Positions 1 to 8,987 of a stretch of DNA of 64,000 nt are shown here, one piece after another (position 1 is the stretch's first letter; each line of letters begins with the position of its first letter). The notes below the pieces were generated by a model. That model did not search any database. It saw only the letters and a list, made by a program, of their open reading frames with translations, and was not told the DNA's origin. This stretch comes from Salinisphaera aquimarina (lineage in GTDB: Bacteria > Pseudomonadota > Gammaproteobacteria > Nevskiales > Salinisphaeraceae): assembly GCF_042643355.1 (NCBI RefSeq), contig NZ_JBHRSS010000008.1, positions 62,001 to 126,000 of the forward strand. The letters are read 5' to 3'. The translations under genes and the position numbers were made by a program.

Positions 1-127
1 CTGACATCCCACCTCGGCGGTATGGGCTGGCTGCCACCCAAGACGCGGCGCATCGGAAACAGGCGATATCAGGATCGGCGTCCTTGCCTTGCCCGCCGGG
101 CCAGCCGAGGCCCAGACAAGTAAGGAA

Positions 128-164
128 CCGGTACGGCCGGGCGCTTTTGTCCCGACCGTACCGG
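128..164 (-). terminator. Inverted repeat downstream of glpV
   Basis: Nine-base arms CCGGTACGG (128-136) and CCGTACCGG (156-164) are perfectly complementary, with further G/C pairing inside. The repeat sits about 13 bases past the glpV stop. There is no clear T-run on the minus strand, so it may be a transcript-end stabiliser rather than a classical intrinsic terminator. Confidence 0.5.
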
Positions 165-176
165 CCACCGCCGGCA

Positions 177-1925
177 TCAGCTCGTCGAGCCTTCCCAGCT
201 CTTGACCAACTCGTCGTAGGGCACGGTCTTGCCCTGGGGTTTCTCATTGTCGAGCTTGGGCTTGGGCGCACCCGGCTGGTCGAGCCAGTATTGGGCGTCG
301 CGCTCTTCATTGAGCTTTGGCCCGCAGGTGGACTGCACCTTGGCTCGCTCGAGGCGCTGCATGACCCGATCCTGTTCCTCGGCCAGATTATCCATGGCGG
401 CCTGTGCCGTGCGCCGACCCGTGACCGCGTCGGCGACGTTCTGCCACCACAACTGGGCCAGCCGCGGATAGTCGGGCACGTTGGTCCCGGTCGGCGTCCA
501 CTGCTCGCGTGCCGGGCTGCGATAGAACTCGACCAGCCCACCCAGCTTGGGAGCGGCGTCGGTCATCGCCTGACTGTCGATATCCGACTCACGGATCGGC
601 GTCAGCCCGGTCAGCGTCTTCTTCAAGGACACCGTCTTGGACGTGGTGAACTGTGCATACAGCCAGGCGGCCTTGCGACGCTTGGCCGGGGTATCCTTCA
701 TCAGGGTCCATGAGCCGACGTCCTGGTAGCCGAGCTTCATGCCGTCTTCCCAGTACGGGCCGTGCGGCGACGGCGCCATGCGCCACTTGGGCAAACCGTC
801 TTCGTCGACCACCGGCTTGCCCTTTTCGGTCATGCTGGCGGTGAAGCCCGTATACCAGAATATCTGCTGGGCGACGTGGCCCTGGGCCGGCACCGGACCC
901 GCCTCCGAGAAGGTCATGCCCGACGCCTGCGGCGGCGCATAGGCTTTCAGCCAGTCGATGTATTTCTGCAGCGCATAGACCGCGGCCGGTGAATTGGCCG
1001 CACCGCCACGCGACATGGACGAACCCACGGGGTGACAATCCTCGACCCGGATACCCCATTCATCCACGGGCTTGCCGTTGGGCAGCCCCTTGTCGCCCTC
1101 GCCCGCCATCGACAGCCAGGCGTCGGTGAAACGCCAGCCCAGCGACGGGTCCTTCTTGCCATAGTCCATATGGCCGTAGACACGCTCGCCGTCGATGGTC
1201 TTGACGTCGTTGCTGAAGAAATCGGCGATGTCTTCGTAGGCCGACCAGTTTACCGGCACGCCCAGATCATAGCCGTACTTCGCCTTGAACTGCTTGCGCA
1301 GTTCCGGATCCTGGAACCAGTCATAACGGAACCAGTAGAGGTTGGCGAACTGCTGGTCCGGTAGCTGATACATTTCGCCGTCGGGTGCGGTCACGAATGC
1401 CTTGCCGATGAAGTCGTCGACGTCCAGCGTCGGCGAGGTCACGTCCTTGCCCTCGCCTTTCATGTACTGGGTCAGGGAGACGACGTCACCGTAGCGATAA
1501 TGGGTGCCGATCAGGTCGGAATCGTTCACGTATGCGTCGTAGATACTATGCCCGGACTGCATCTCGGTCTGCAGTTTTTCGATCACGTCGCCTTCCTGGA
1601 TCAGATCGTGGGTGACGTGAATACCGGTGATCTCGGAAAACGCCTTGGCCAGCGTGCTCGACTCGTACTGATGGGTCGCCAGGGTCTCGGACACGACCCG
1701 GATGTTCATCCCCTTGAACGGCTTCGCCGCGTCGATGAACCACTCGAGTTCCTTGAGCTGCTCTTCCTTGGACAATGTCGACGGCTGAAATTCCGACAGC
1801 CACTTTTCGGCCCGTTCCATTTCCGCGTCGGTCGCGGCGTGAGCACAGCTGATGGCGCCATAGACCCCAACCGCGGCGACGAGCGCACACGCCTGCCAAC
1901 GCTTTTTATAAGTCGGTGAAAGCAT
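177..1925 (-). CDS. glpV: Glycerol ABC transporter, periplasmic binding protein GlpV
   Basis: This 582-residue extracellular solute-binding protein starts with a clear Sec signal peptide: positive KKR, a hydrophobic core, and cleavage near the SCAHA site around residue 30. It is unusually long for a sugar-type binding protein, as is typical of GlpV, the glycerol-binding component of the rhizobial GlpSTPQV importer. It is the last gene of a seven-gene minus-strand operon after glpD-glpS-glpT-glpP-glpQ and the DUF2160 gene, the same order as the described glycerol locus. A GGAGATC ribosome site precedes the ATG at 1925. The glycerol assignment rests on gene order and adjacency to glpD and glpK; the ligand is not provable from sequence alone. 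Confidence 0.85.
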   Translation of the reverse strand: MLSPTYKKRWQACALVAAVGVYGAISCAHAATDAEMERAEKWLSEFQPSTLSKEEQLKELEWFIDAAKPFKGMNIRVVSETLATHQYESSTLAKAFSEITGIHVTHDLIQEGDVIEKLQTEMQSGHSIYDAYVNDSDLIGTHYRYGDVVSLTQYMKGEGKDVTSPTLDVDDFIGKAFVTAPDGEMYQLPDQQFANLYWFRYDWFQDPELRKQFKAKYGYDLGVPVNWSAYEDIADFFSNDVKTIDGERVYGHMDYGKKDPSLGWRFTDAWLSMAGEGDKGLPNGKPVDEWGIRVEDCHPVGSSMSRGGAANSPAAVYALQKYIDWLKAYAPPQASGMTFSEAGPVPAQGHVAQQIFWYTGFTASMTEKGKPVVDEDGLPKWRMAPSPHGPYWEDGMKLGYQDVGSWTLMKDTPAKRRKAAWLYAQFTTSKTVSLKKTLTGLTPIRESDIDSQAMTDAAPKLGGLVEFYRSPAREQWTPTGTNVPDYPRLAQLWWQNVADAVTGRRTAQAAMDNLAEEQDRVMQRLERAKVQSTCGPKLNEERDAQYWLDQPGAPKPKLDNEKPQGKTVPYDELVKSWEGSTS

Positions 1926-2012
1926 GAGTTGATCTCCTCGTTTCAGGTCGTTTTTGATATAAGCCGGAGCGGTGCCTGATTCCCCTCCCCAACATCGAAT
2001 TGAAGACGTTTT

Positions 2013-2288
2013 CTATCCCCAGCGCAGCAGCGCCGCCAGAAACACCACGGAGATGATCGATGCCCACCACAGCGCGAGGTCTTCGGTGAAACCGATCCAC
2101 GCAAGATGAATATAGGCACAGCCCATCAAACCGATGAACAGACGATCGCCACGGGTGGTACGCATCGGCAGCCAGCCCTTGCGCTCCACCGTGGGATAAA
2201 CCACTTGCAGCACGCCCATCACGGCGAGCATCACCACGATCGAAACAAAGAACAGCGCCGTCGGCAGTGTCCAGGCCATCCATTCCAT
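2013..2288 (-). CDS. DUF2160 small membrane protein of the glycerol transporter locus
   Basis: A 91-residue protein with about three hydrophobic segments (near residues 5-27, 47-62 and 70-90). It lies between glpQ and glpV, where glycerol ABC operons carry a DUF2160 gene. Its exact role is unknown; it is inferred to be an accessory membrane subunit of the importer. The start at 2288 has an AGGAGAG site upstream. It is separated from glpQ by 11 bases and from glpV by about 87 bases, so glpV may have its own translation or processing signal. Confidence 0.75.
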   Translation of the reverse strand: MEWMAWTLPTALFFVSIVVMLAVMGVLQVVYPTVERKGWLPMRTTRGDRLFIGLMGCAYIHLAWIGFTEDLALWWASIISVVFLAALLRWG

Positions 2289-2299
2289 GATTGCTCTCC

Positions 2300-3190
<891 letters not shown>

Positions 3191-3200
3191 CGTCTCCCTT

Positions 3201-4070
3201 TCAGCTCACGCCTTTGCCAAGATTGTTGATGACGGTGTAGAACACGTAACTGAACAGCAGAATGATCAGGAAATAGACCAGCGAGAACGCCGCGGCCGGG
3301 CCGAGATCGAACTGGCCCACCGCCATGGTGGCGAGCTTCTGACTTAGAAACGTGGTCGAGTTGCCGGGGCCGCCACCGGTGAGCACGAACGGTTCGGCGT
3401 AGATCTTGAAGCTGTCCATGAATCGCAGCAGCACCGCAATCATGAGCACGCCCTGCAGCTTCGGCAGCTCGATATACCGGAAGATGGCCCACCGTGATGC
3501 ACCGTCGATACGAGCCGCCTGGTAGAAGGCATCGGGAATCGCCTGCAGACCGGCATAGCACAGCAGCACCGACAGCGATGTCCAGTGCCAGACATCCATC
3601 ACCAGCACCGTCAGCCACGCATCCAGCGGATCGCCGGTGTAGTTGTAGTCGATCCCCAGGCCGTTGATGAACACCCCGGCCAGACCGATATCGGGGCGCG
3701 CGAAGATCTGCCAGATCGTGCCCACCACGTTCCAGGGCACCAGCAGCGGCAACGCCAGCGCCACCAGGCACACGGAAACCCAGGCGCCCTTGCGTGGCAT
3801 GCACAGCGAGACGGCGATCCCGAGCGGTATCTCGATGGCCAGCACCGCGGACGAAAACAGCAGCTGACGGCCGAGCGCGTTTCGCAGGTCTACGTCGCCC
3901 AGCAGCTGATTGAACCACTCGGTGCCCACGAAATAGCGTGAGTCGGGCCCGAAGATATCCTGGAACGCGTAGTTCACCACCGTCATCAGCGGAATGATCG
4001 CGCTGAAGGACACCACTGCGACAACGGGCAGCACCATGAGCCAGGCGCGTTGATTGACCGGTTTGTGCAT
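3201..4070 (-). CDS. glpP: Glycerol ABC transporter permease GlpP
   Basis: This 289-residue MalF/UgpA-type permease has about six membrane spans, the first at residues 10-30. Its EAA loop lies near residues 180-200 (IPDAFYQAARIDGASRWAIF). It pairs with GlpQ to form the membrane channel. It sits between the ATPase glpT (25-base gap) and glpQ (11 bases). The start ATG at 4070 follows a GGAAGGGGAA stretch. Family placement is firm; the substrate is inferred from the operon. Confidence 0.85.
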   Translation of the reverse strand: MHKPVNQRAWLMVLPVVAVVSFSAIIPLMTVVNYAFQDIFGPDSRYFVGTEWFNQLLGDVDLRNALGRQLLFSSAVLAIEIPLGIAVSLCMPRKGAWVSVCLVALALPLLVPWNVVGTIWQIFARPDIGLAGVFINGLGIDYNYTGDPLDAWLTVLVMDVWHWTSLSVLLCYAGLQAIPDAFYQAARIDGASRWAIFRYIELPKLQGVLMIAVLLRFMDSFKIYAEPFVLTGGGPGNSTTFLSQKLATMAVGQFDLGPAAAFSLVYFLIILLFSYVFYTVINNLGKGVS

Positions 4071-4094
4071 TGTTATTCCCCTTCCTTCGCCGGC

Positions 4095-5180
4095 TCAGCC
4101 GACCAGCAGGTCGTCGGCGTAGAGCTTCGTCCATTCCGGTGGAAACAGCAGACGTACGTCGCCAGGCCCCGCTGCCGAGTCCTCGCCGAGCTTGACCTGC
4201 AGACGGCGTTCGGCGCCCATGAGCACGCTGGCGATCCGGTAGCTGCCCAGATCCGCGACGCTTTCGATGACCGCTGGCACGCCCGCTTCGCCGTCCTCGG
4301 CCAGGCGCAGGAATTCGGGACGGATACCGATCTGCAATCTCTGGTGCCCGTCGGGCACTGCGTCTGCCACCCCCGGCGTCAACTCGATCGCCTCGCCGTC
4401 GACAACCACACGATGGCCATCCAGCCGACAGTCGAGAAAATTCATGCCTGGGCTGCCGATGAAATAGCCGACAAAGGTGTGTTCCGGGCGCTCGAACAGC
4501 TCCTGCGGCGTACCCAGTTGCACGACCCGTCCTTCGTAGAGCACGACGACCTTGTCGGCGAAGGTCAGGGCCTCGGTCTGATCGTGGGTGACGTAGACCA
4601 GCGTGAGTTTCAGCTGCTCGTGGATCTCCTTGAGCTTGCGCCGCAGCTGCCACTTGAGATGCGGGTCGATCACCGTCAGCGGCTCGTCGAAGAGCACGGC
4701 GGCGACATCGTCGCGCACCAGGCCGCGGCCCATGGATATCTTCTGCTTGGCATCCGCGCCCAGGCCGATGGCTTTTTCATCGAGCACGTCGTCGAGATCC
4801 AGCATGCGTGCGATCTCGGTCACCCGCGCGTCGATACGATCCCGGGGCACACCGCGATTGCGCAGCGGAAACGCCAGATTCGCGCGCACGGTCATGGTGT
4901 CGTAGATCACCGGGAACTGGAAAACCTGGGCGATGTTGCGGTGCTCGGGCGGCAGGTCGGTCACGTCCTCGCCGTCGAAGGACACTCGCCCTTCGCTGGG
5001 GTGGACGAGCCCGGAAATGATATTGAGCAGGGTCGTCTTGCCGCAGCCGGAGGGCCCGAGCAGCGCGTAGGCGCCGCCGTCCTCCCAGACATGATTCATC
5101 TGGCGCAACGCGTAGTCTTTGGCGTCTCGGGGTCGTGCCATATAGGAATGTGCCAGCGCTTCGAGATTGATCTGTGCCAT
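4095..5180 (-). CDS. glpT: Glycerol ABC transporter ATPase GlpT (degenerate signature motif)
   Basis: This 361-residue ABC ATPase of the MalK/UgpC class has Walker A GPSGCGKTT near residue 43, Walker B VLFDEPL near residue 165, the switch histidine in VTHDQ near residue 197, and a C-terminal TOBE-type regulatory domain. The expected LSGGQ signature is replaced by GADAKQK, so it cannot form a canonical signature. Its partner GlpS has a good signature but lacks the switch histidine, which implies one canonical and one degenerate ATP site. It is spaced 9 bases from glpS and is probably translationally coupled to it. Confidence 0.87.
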   Translation of the reverse strand: MAQINLEALAHSYMARPRDAKDYALRQMNHVWEDGGAYALLGPSGCGKTTLLNIISGLVHPSEGRVSFDGEDVTDLPPEHRNIAQVFQFPVIYDTMTVRANLAFPLRNRGVPRDRIDARVTEIARMLDLDDVLDEKAIGLGADAKQKISMGRGLVRDDVAAVLFDEPLTVIDPHLKWQLRRKLKEIHEQLKLTLVYVTHDQTEALTFADKVVVLYEGRVVQLGTPQELFERPEHTFVGYFIGSPGMNFLDCRLDGHRVVVDGEAIELTPGVADAVPDGHQRLQIGIRPEFLRLAEDGEAGVPAVIESVADLGSYRIASVLMGAERRLQVKLGEDSAAGPGDVRLLFPPEWTKLYADDLLVG

Positions 5181-5189
5181 ATGCTTCCC

Positions 5190-6284
5190 CTACCCGGCGT
5201 TCGCGAGGCGTCGCGTGGGCGCCGCCATGAGCTGGTCATCGCTGCCGTAGGCGAACAGATGACGCGATTCGACATGGACATCCAGTGTCTTGCCGATAGG
5301 CAAGACATGCACACCGGGCTGTTGCACCACCCAGTGGTTGTCGCCCGCGCTCATGTGGATGAATGTCTCCGAGCCGGCCACTTCGGCCACGTCGACCTCC
5401 CCGCGTATAGTCAGACATTCGGCCACGGGCGCCGAGACCGAGACATGAACCGGGCGGATTCCGATGCGGTAGCTGCCGGGCGGCAGTTCCCGCAGGTGTG
5501 CCGGTGCCGTAATCGCGTCGCCGCCGGCGATTCGCAACTGGCCATCGTCCAGCACCCCGGGCAGCAGGTTCATCGGCGGGTCACTGAACACCTGGGTGAC
5601 CGGCACGGTCGCCGGCTGGTGATACACGGTGGGCGTGACCCCGTACTGGATCAGACGTCCACGGTCGAGCACCGCGGTATTGCCGCCAAGGCTGAGCGCC
5701 TCCATCGGATCGGTCGTGGCATATACCACGATGGCTTCGCGCTGGCTGAAGATCTCGCGCATTTCCACGCGCAGATCCTCGCGCAGCTTGTAGTCCAGAT
5801 TGACCAGCGGCTCGTCCATGAGCAGCAGTTCGGCGTCGCGTACCAGCGCTCGAGCCATGGCCAGACGCTGCTGCTGACCACCCGACAGCTCCGAGGGCAT
5901 GCGCGTGAGCAGATGCTCGATATGCAAACGCTCGGCCTCGCGTTCCACGCGTTCCCGGATTTCGTGTTTTTTCAGCCGTGCCAGCTTGAGTGGCGACGCG
6001 ATATTGTCGTAGACGTTCATCGATGGATAGTTGATGAACTGCTGATAGACCATCGCCACGTTGCGCTTGCGCACGGGCACGCCGGTGACATCGCGGCCGT
6101 TCATGACCACGCGCCCGCCGGTCGGCTGATCGAGCCCGGCCATGAGGCGCATGACCGTCGTCTTGCCGGCCAGCGTCAGGCCCAGCAGAACATTGAAGCT
6201 GCCGGGATCGACCGACAGCGACAGATCGTGGATATGCGTTTCGCCGCCCACGACCTTGCGTACGTGCTCCAGTGAGAGGGTCAC
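5190..6284 (-). CDS. glpS: Glycerol ABC transporter ATPase GlpS (no switch histidine)
   Basis: This 364-residue MalK-class ATPase has Walker A in the form GLTLAGKTT near residue 35, Q-loop YQQF, signature LSGGQQQR near residue 136, Walker B LLMDEPL and a C-terminal TOBE region. The H-loop reads YATTDPMEA: threonine stands where the switch histidine should be. The gene starts with GTG at 6284 behind an AGGAGGAG site. It is the first transporter gene after glpD, with a 78-base gap. With GlpT it is expected to energise the GlpPQ channel. Confidence 0.87.
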   Translation of the reverse strand: MTLSLEHVRKVVGGETHIHDLSLSVDPGSFNVLLGLTLAGKTTVMRLMAGLDQPTGGRVVMNGRDVTGVPVRKRNVAMVYQQFINYPSMNVYDNIASPLKLARLKKHEIRERVEREAERLHIEHLLTRMPSELSGGQQQRLAMARALVRDAELLLMDEPLVNLDYKLREDLRVEMREIFSQREAIVVYATTDPMEALSLGGNTAVLDRGRLIQYGVTPTVYHQPATVPVTQVFSDPPMNLLPGVLDDGQLRIAGGDAITAPAHLRELPPGSYRIGIRPVHVSVSAPVAECLTIRGEVDVAEVAGSETFIHMSAGDNHWVVQQPGVHVLPIGKTLDVHVESRHLFAYGSDDQLMAAPTRRLANAG

Positions 6285-6362
6285 TGTGCGTCTCCTCCTT
6301 CGCTTGTACCGCCCCGAAGCGGCCCGTCTATCGCAGGCTGACTACCGGGTACGCTGTTTTGC

Positions 6363-7901
6363 TTATACCGACGCCATGGACGGCGCCTGATCGTCGCTTA
6401 CCTCGTTGTTTTTCCCCAGCCAGACATCAATCCGCTCCACTTGGGCCGGCGTCAAGTGCAGCCCCAGTTTGCTGCGTCGCCAGACCACGTCCTCGGCCGT
6501 CATCGCCCACTCACAATCCTGCAGGAATCGCAGTTCGACTTCGAACAGATCGGCGCCGAAATGCTCGCCCAGATCGTCGACACGTGCCACGCCGGCCAGC
6601 AATTCGCGAATACGTGTGCCGTAATTGCGGGTCAGGCGCGCGACCAGCGCAGGTGGCAGTTCGGCGTATTCCTGCTGGGTAGCGGCGAGATAACGATCGA
6701 AATCGCCGTGCGGGATATCGCCGCCGGGCAGCGGCGCCTCGCCGGTCCATTCGCGATCGCTGACCGGCATGACGTGGGACAGATGCGTCATCGCCTCGCT
6801 CGCGAGCGTGCGATAAGTTGTGATCTTGCCGCCGAATACCGACAGCAACGGCGCGCCCTTGCTATCCAGCTCCAGCAGATAGTCCCGGCTCAGGGCCGAC
6901 GCGTTCTCGGTGTCGTCTTCATCGTAGAGTGCGCGTACACCGGAATAAGTCCACACGACGTCCGCGGACGTCACAGGCTTCTTGAAATAGCGGCTCACCG
7001 CGGCGCACAGATAGTCGATTTCCTCTGCCGAGGCCCGCACCGACGCCGGATCACCCTCGTAGGCCACATCGGTGGTACCGATGAGGGTGAAATCGCCTTC
7101 GTACGGAATCGCAAAGACGATTCGTCCATCGGTATGCTGAAAGATATAGGCGTAGTCGTGGTCGAACAGCTTGCGCGTGACGATATGGCTGCCCTTGACC
7201 AGATGCACCTTGCGACCGTCATCGACCTTGGCCGCGCCGTCGAGAAAACGTGACACCCAGGGACCGGCGGCGTTGACGATGGCCTTGGCATTGATCGTTC
7301 GGTGGCTGCCGTCGCGCGTGGATTCCAGCGTCGCCTGCCATGCGTCGTCGCCGCGAACGGCATTCGTACAGCGATATCGCGGCAGGACGGTGGCGCCGCG
7401 CGTCTCGGCGTCCTGGCAGTTGAGCACTACCAGCCGCGAGTCCTGTACCCAGCAGTCCGAATAGGCAAACCCCTTGGTGAGCTCATCGTCGAGAACAGCG
7501 CCGGCCTCGTGCACGCTCAGATCGATTCCGCGCGAGCCCGGAAGTTTTTCCCGGCCGCCCAGATTGTCATACAAGAATAGGCCGAGCCGGATCATCCAGG
7601 CCGGGCGCAGTTCGCGCACATGCGGCATCACAAAACGCAACGGCCAGATCACATGGGGGGCGATATCGAGCAGGACCTCTCGTTCCTTGAGGGCCTTACG
7701 CACCAGTCGGAACTCGTAATATTCGAGATAGCGCAAGCCGCCGTGCACGAGCTTGGTGCTGGACGACGAGGTGTAGTTACCCAGATCGCCCTGATCGCAG
7801 ATAAGCACGCGCAGGCCCCTGCCGGCCGCGTCACGCGCAATACCGGCGCCGTTGATACCGGCGCCGACAATCAGCAAATCATAATCCTGCTCGTCTTTCA
7901 T
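6363..7901 (-). CDS. glpD: Aerobic glycerol-3-phosphate dehydrogenase GlpD
   Basis: This 512-residue FAD flavoenzyme oxidises sn-glycerol-3-phosphate to dihydroxyacetone phosphate and passes electrons to quinone at the inner membrane. The N-terminal dinucleotide fold reads LLIVGAGINGAGIARDAAGRG at residues 9-29. It is followed by the SSSSTKLVHGGLRYLE block typical of GlpD near residues 45-60, and the length matches the family. It is the first gene of the operon with the glycerol importer, so uptake, phosphorylation by GlpK and oxidation are encoded together. An operator-like site at 7961-7980 lies 60 bases upstream. Confidence 0.95.
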   Translation of the reverse strand: MKDEQDYDLLIVGAGINGAGIARDAAGRGLRVLICDQGDLGNYTSSSSTKLVHGGLRYLEYYEFRLVRKALKEREVLLDIAPHVIWPLRFVMPHVRELRPAWMIRLGLFLYDNLGGREKLPGSRGIDLSVHEAGAVLDDELTKGFAYSDCWVQDSRLVVLNCQDAETRGATVLPRYRCTNAVRGDDAWQATLESTRDGSHRTINAKAIVNAAGPWVSRFLDGAAKVDDGRKVHLVKGSHIVTRKLFDHDYAYIFQHTDGRIVFAIPYEGDFTLIGTTDVAYEGDPASVRASAEEIDYLCAAVSRYFKKPVTSADVVWTYSGVRALYDEDDTENASALSRDYLLELDSKGAPLLSVFGGKITTYRTLASEAMTHLSHVMPVSDREWTGEAPLPGGDIPHGDFDRYLAATQQEYAELPPALVARLTRNYGTRIRELLAGVARVDDLGEHFGADLFEVELRFLQDCEWAMTAEDVVWRRSKLGLHLTPAQVERIDVWLGKNNEVSDDQAPSMASV

Positions 7902-7960
7902 TATTGTTCGAGTTCCGATAGCCGACCGGTATCGATCGGACCAGAGCCATCATGCTCGTT

Positions 7961-7980
7961 TTCGTTCGGATTCGAACATA
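7961..7980. promoter_or_regulatory. Candidate GlpR operator upstream of glpD
   Basis: The site reads TTCGTTCG-GATT-CGAACATA, an imperfect palindrome of the half-site TTCG / CGAA around a 4-base spacer. The same layout recurs at 8869 and 8937. It lies between glpD and the end of glpR, where a repressor would control the glpD operon. Assigning it to GlpR is inference from position and repetition. Confidence 0.6.
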
Positions 7981-8030
7981 TCATGTTCATTTTCGATTGC
8001 AACACGTTTGCAAGCGAACACGACGAAAGT

Positions 8031-8825
8031 CTATGCAGGTTCCTTGTCCGCAACGATGACGGCATGGCCGGCGTCTTCCAGCATGCTGCGGATTTCGCGC
8101 GGCGGCGGTGCATCGGTGAACAACGTATCAACGTCTGCCATATCCCCCAGGCGCACCAGTGCATCGCGGCCGAACTTGCTGCGATCGGCGGCCAGGTACA
8201 CACAACGCGAATTCTCGATGATCGCTTTCTGGACGCGAACCTCGTGATAGTCGAAGTCGAGCAATGCACCCTGCGCGTCGATGCCGGATATCCCGATGAT
8301 GCCGAAATCGACCTTGAACTGACGGATGAAGTCGATGGTCGCCTCGCCGGTGATGCCGCGATCACGGTGGCGTACTACGCCACCCGCCAGAATCACTTCG
8401 AACGACGGGTTATCGCTCAGGATCATGGCCACGTTGAGATTGTTGGTGATCACCCGCAGCCCGGTGTGTCCGGTCAATGCCTTGGCAACTTCCTCGGGCG
8501 TCGTGCCCAGCGTAATGAACAGCGACGCCTGGTTGGGAATATGCTCGGCCAGCGCGCGTGCGATACGCCGCTTTTCCTCCAGATGCATGACCTGGCGCGT
8601 CGAGTACTCGACGTTTTCGACGCTGGACGGCAGCCCCGCCCCGCCGTGATAGCGGCGCAGCATCCCCGCGTCGCACAGCTCGTTGATGTCGCGCCGAATG
8701 GTTTGTGCGGTGACTTCGAAGTGGCGCGCGAACGCCTCGACCGATACGAACCCGCGTTGGCGCACCAGCGCCAGCATCTTCTCCTGCCGGGTATTCAATT
8801 CCACCGGCTTTTCATGCGTTTGCAT
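8031..8825 (-). CDS. glpR: DeoR-family glycerol-3-phosphate regulon repressor GlpR
   Basis: This 264-residue DeoR-type regulator has an N-terminal helix-turn-helix (residues 14-57, with FEVTAQTIRRDINELCDAGM) and a C-terminal sugar-phosphate sensor domain with the ITNN, AGG and GISGID-type motifs. It is placed between the glpD/glpSTPQV operon and divergent glpK, so it is very likely the local repressor relieved by glycerol-3-phosphate. It is on the same strand as glpD with a 129-base gap that contains an operator-like site. Confidence 0.92.
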   Translation of the reverse strand: MQTHEKPVELNTRQEKMLALVRQRGFVSVEAFARHFEVTAQTIRRDINELCDAGMLRRYHGGAGLPSSVENVEYSTRQVMHLEEKRRIARALAEHIPNQASLFITLGTTPEEVAKALTGHTGLRVITNNLNVAMILSDNPSFEVILAGGVVRHRDRGITGEATIDFIRQFKVDFGIIGISGIDAQGALLDFDYHEVRVQKAIIENSRCVYLAADRSKFGRDALVRLGDMADVDTLFTDAPPPREIRSMLEDAGHAVIVADKEPA

Positions 8826-8868
8826 TCACACCCCGGATGCATCGAACGGTAGCCGCAGTATAGACAAC

Positions 8869-8888
8869 TATTTTCGTAAACGAACATG
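8869..8888. promoter_or_regulatory. Candidate GlpR operator, glpR-glpK divergent region (site 1)
   Basis: TATTTTCG-TAAA-CGAACATG. It shares the spacing and the CGAACAT half-site of the glpD-proximal copy. It lies 44 bases upstream of the glpR start and just before the TTGACA at 8894, so it could control both divergent genes. Confidence 0.6.
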
Positions 8889-8893
8889 CTCCC

Positions 8894-8922
8894 TTGACAT
8901 CGTTTCGCCGATGGCCAACATT
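8894..8922 (+). promoter_or_regulatory. Possible sigma-70 promoter of glpK
   Basis: A perfect TTGACA at 8894-8899 is followed after 17 bases by AACATT, a poor -10. It is flanked by candidate GlpR sites on both sides, which fits a repressible promoter. The weak -10 keeps confidence modest. Confidence 0.4.
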
Positions 8923-8936
8923 CGCCGGGCTCGAAT

Positions 8937-8956
8937 TGTTTTCGAATTCGCACATA
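8937..8956. promoter_or_regulatory. Candidate GlpR operator, glpR-glpK divergent region (site 2)
   Basis: TGTTTTCG-AATT-CGCACATA, the third copy of the same pattern with one half-site change (CGCACAT). It lies 32 bases before the glpK start, downstream of the presumed promoter, where bound repressor would block transcription. Confidence 0.55.
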
Positions 8957-8987
8957 AACGAATAATAAGACGGCTGGAGAGGAGACC

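Noticed and set aside
4050..6275. A 741-codon plus-strand frame opposite glpS and glpT
   Set aside because: It is an antisense shadow of two strong ABC ATPase genes in high-GC DNA; it has no family motif and no ribosome site.
7620..8852. A 410-codon plus-strand frame over glpD start and glpR
   Set aside because: Shadow of the reverse genes; the region also contains the operators.
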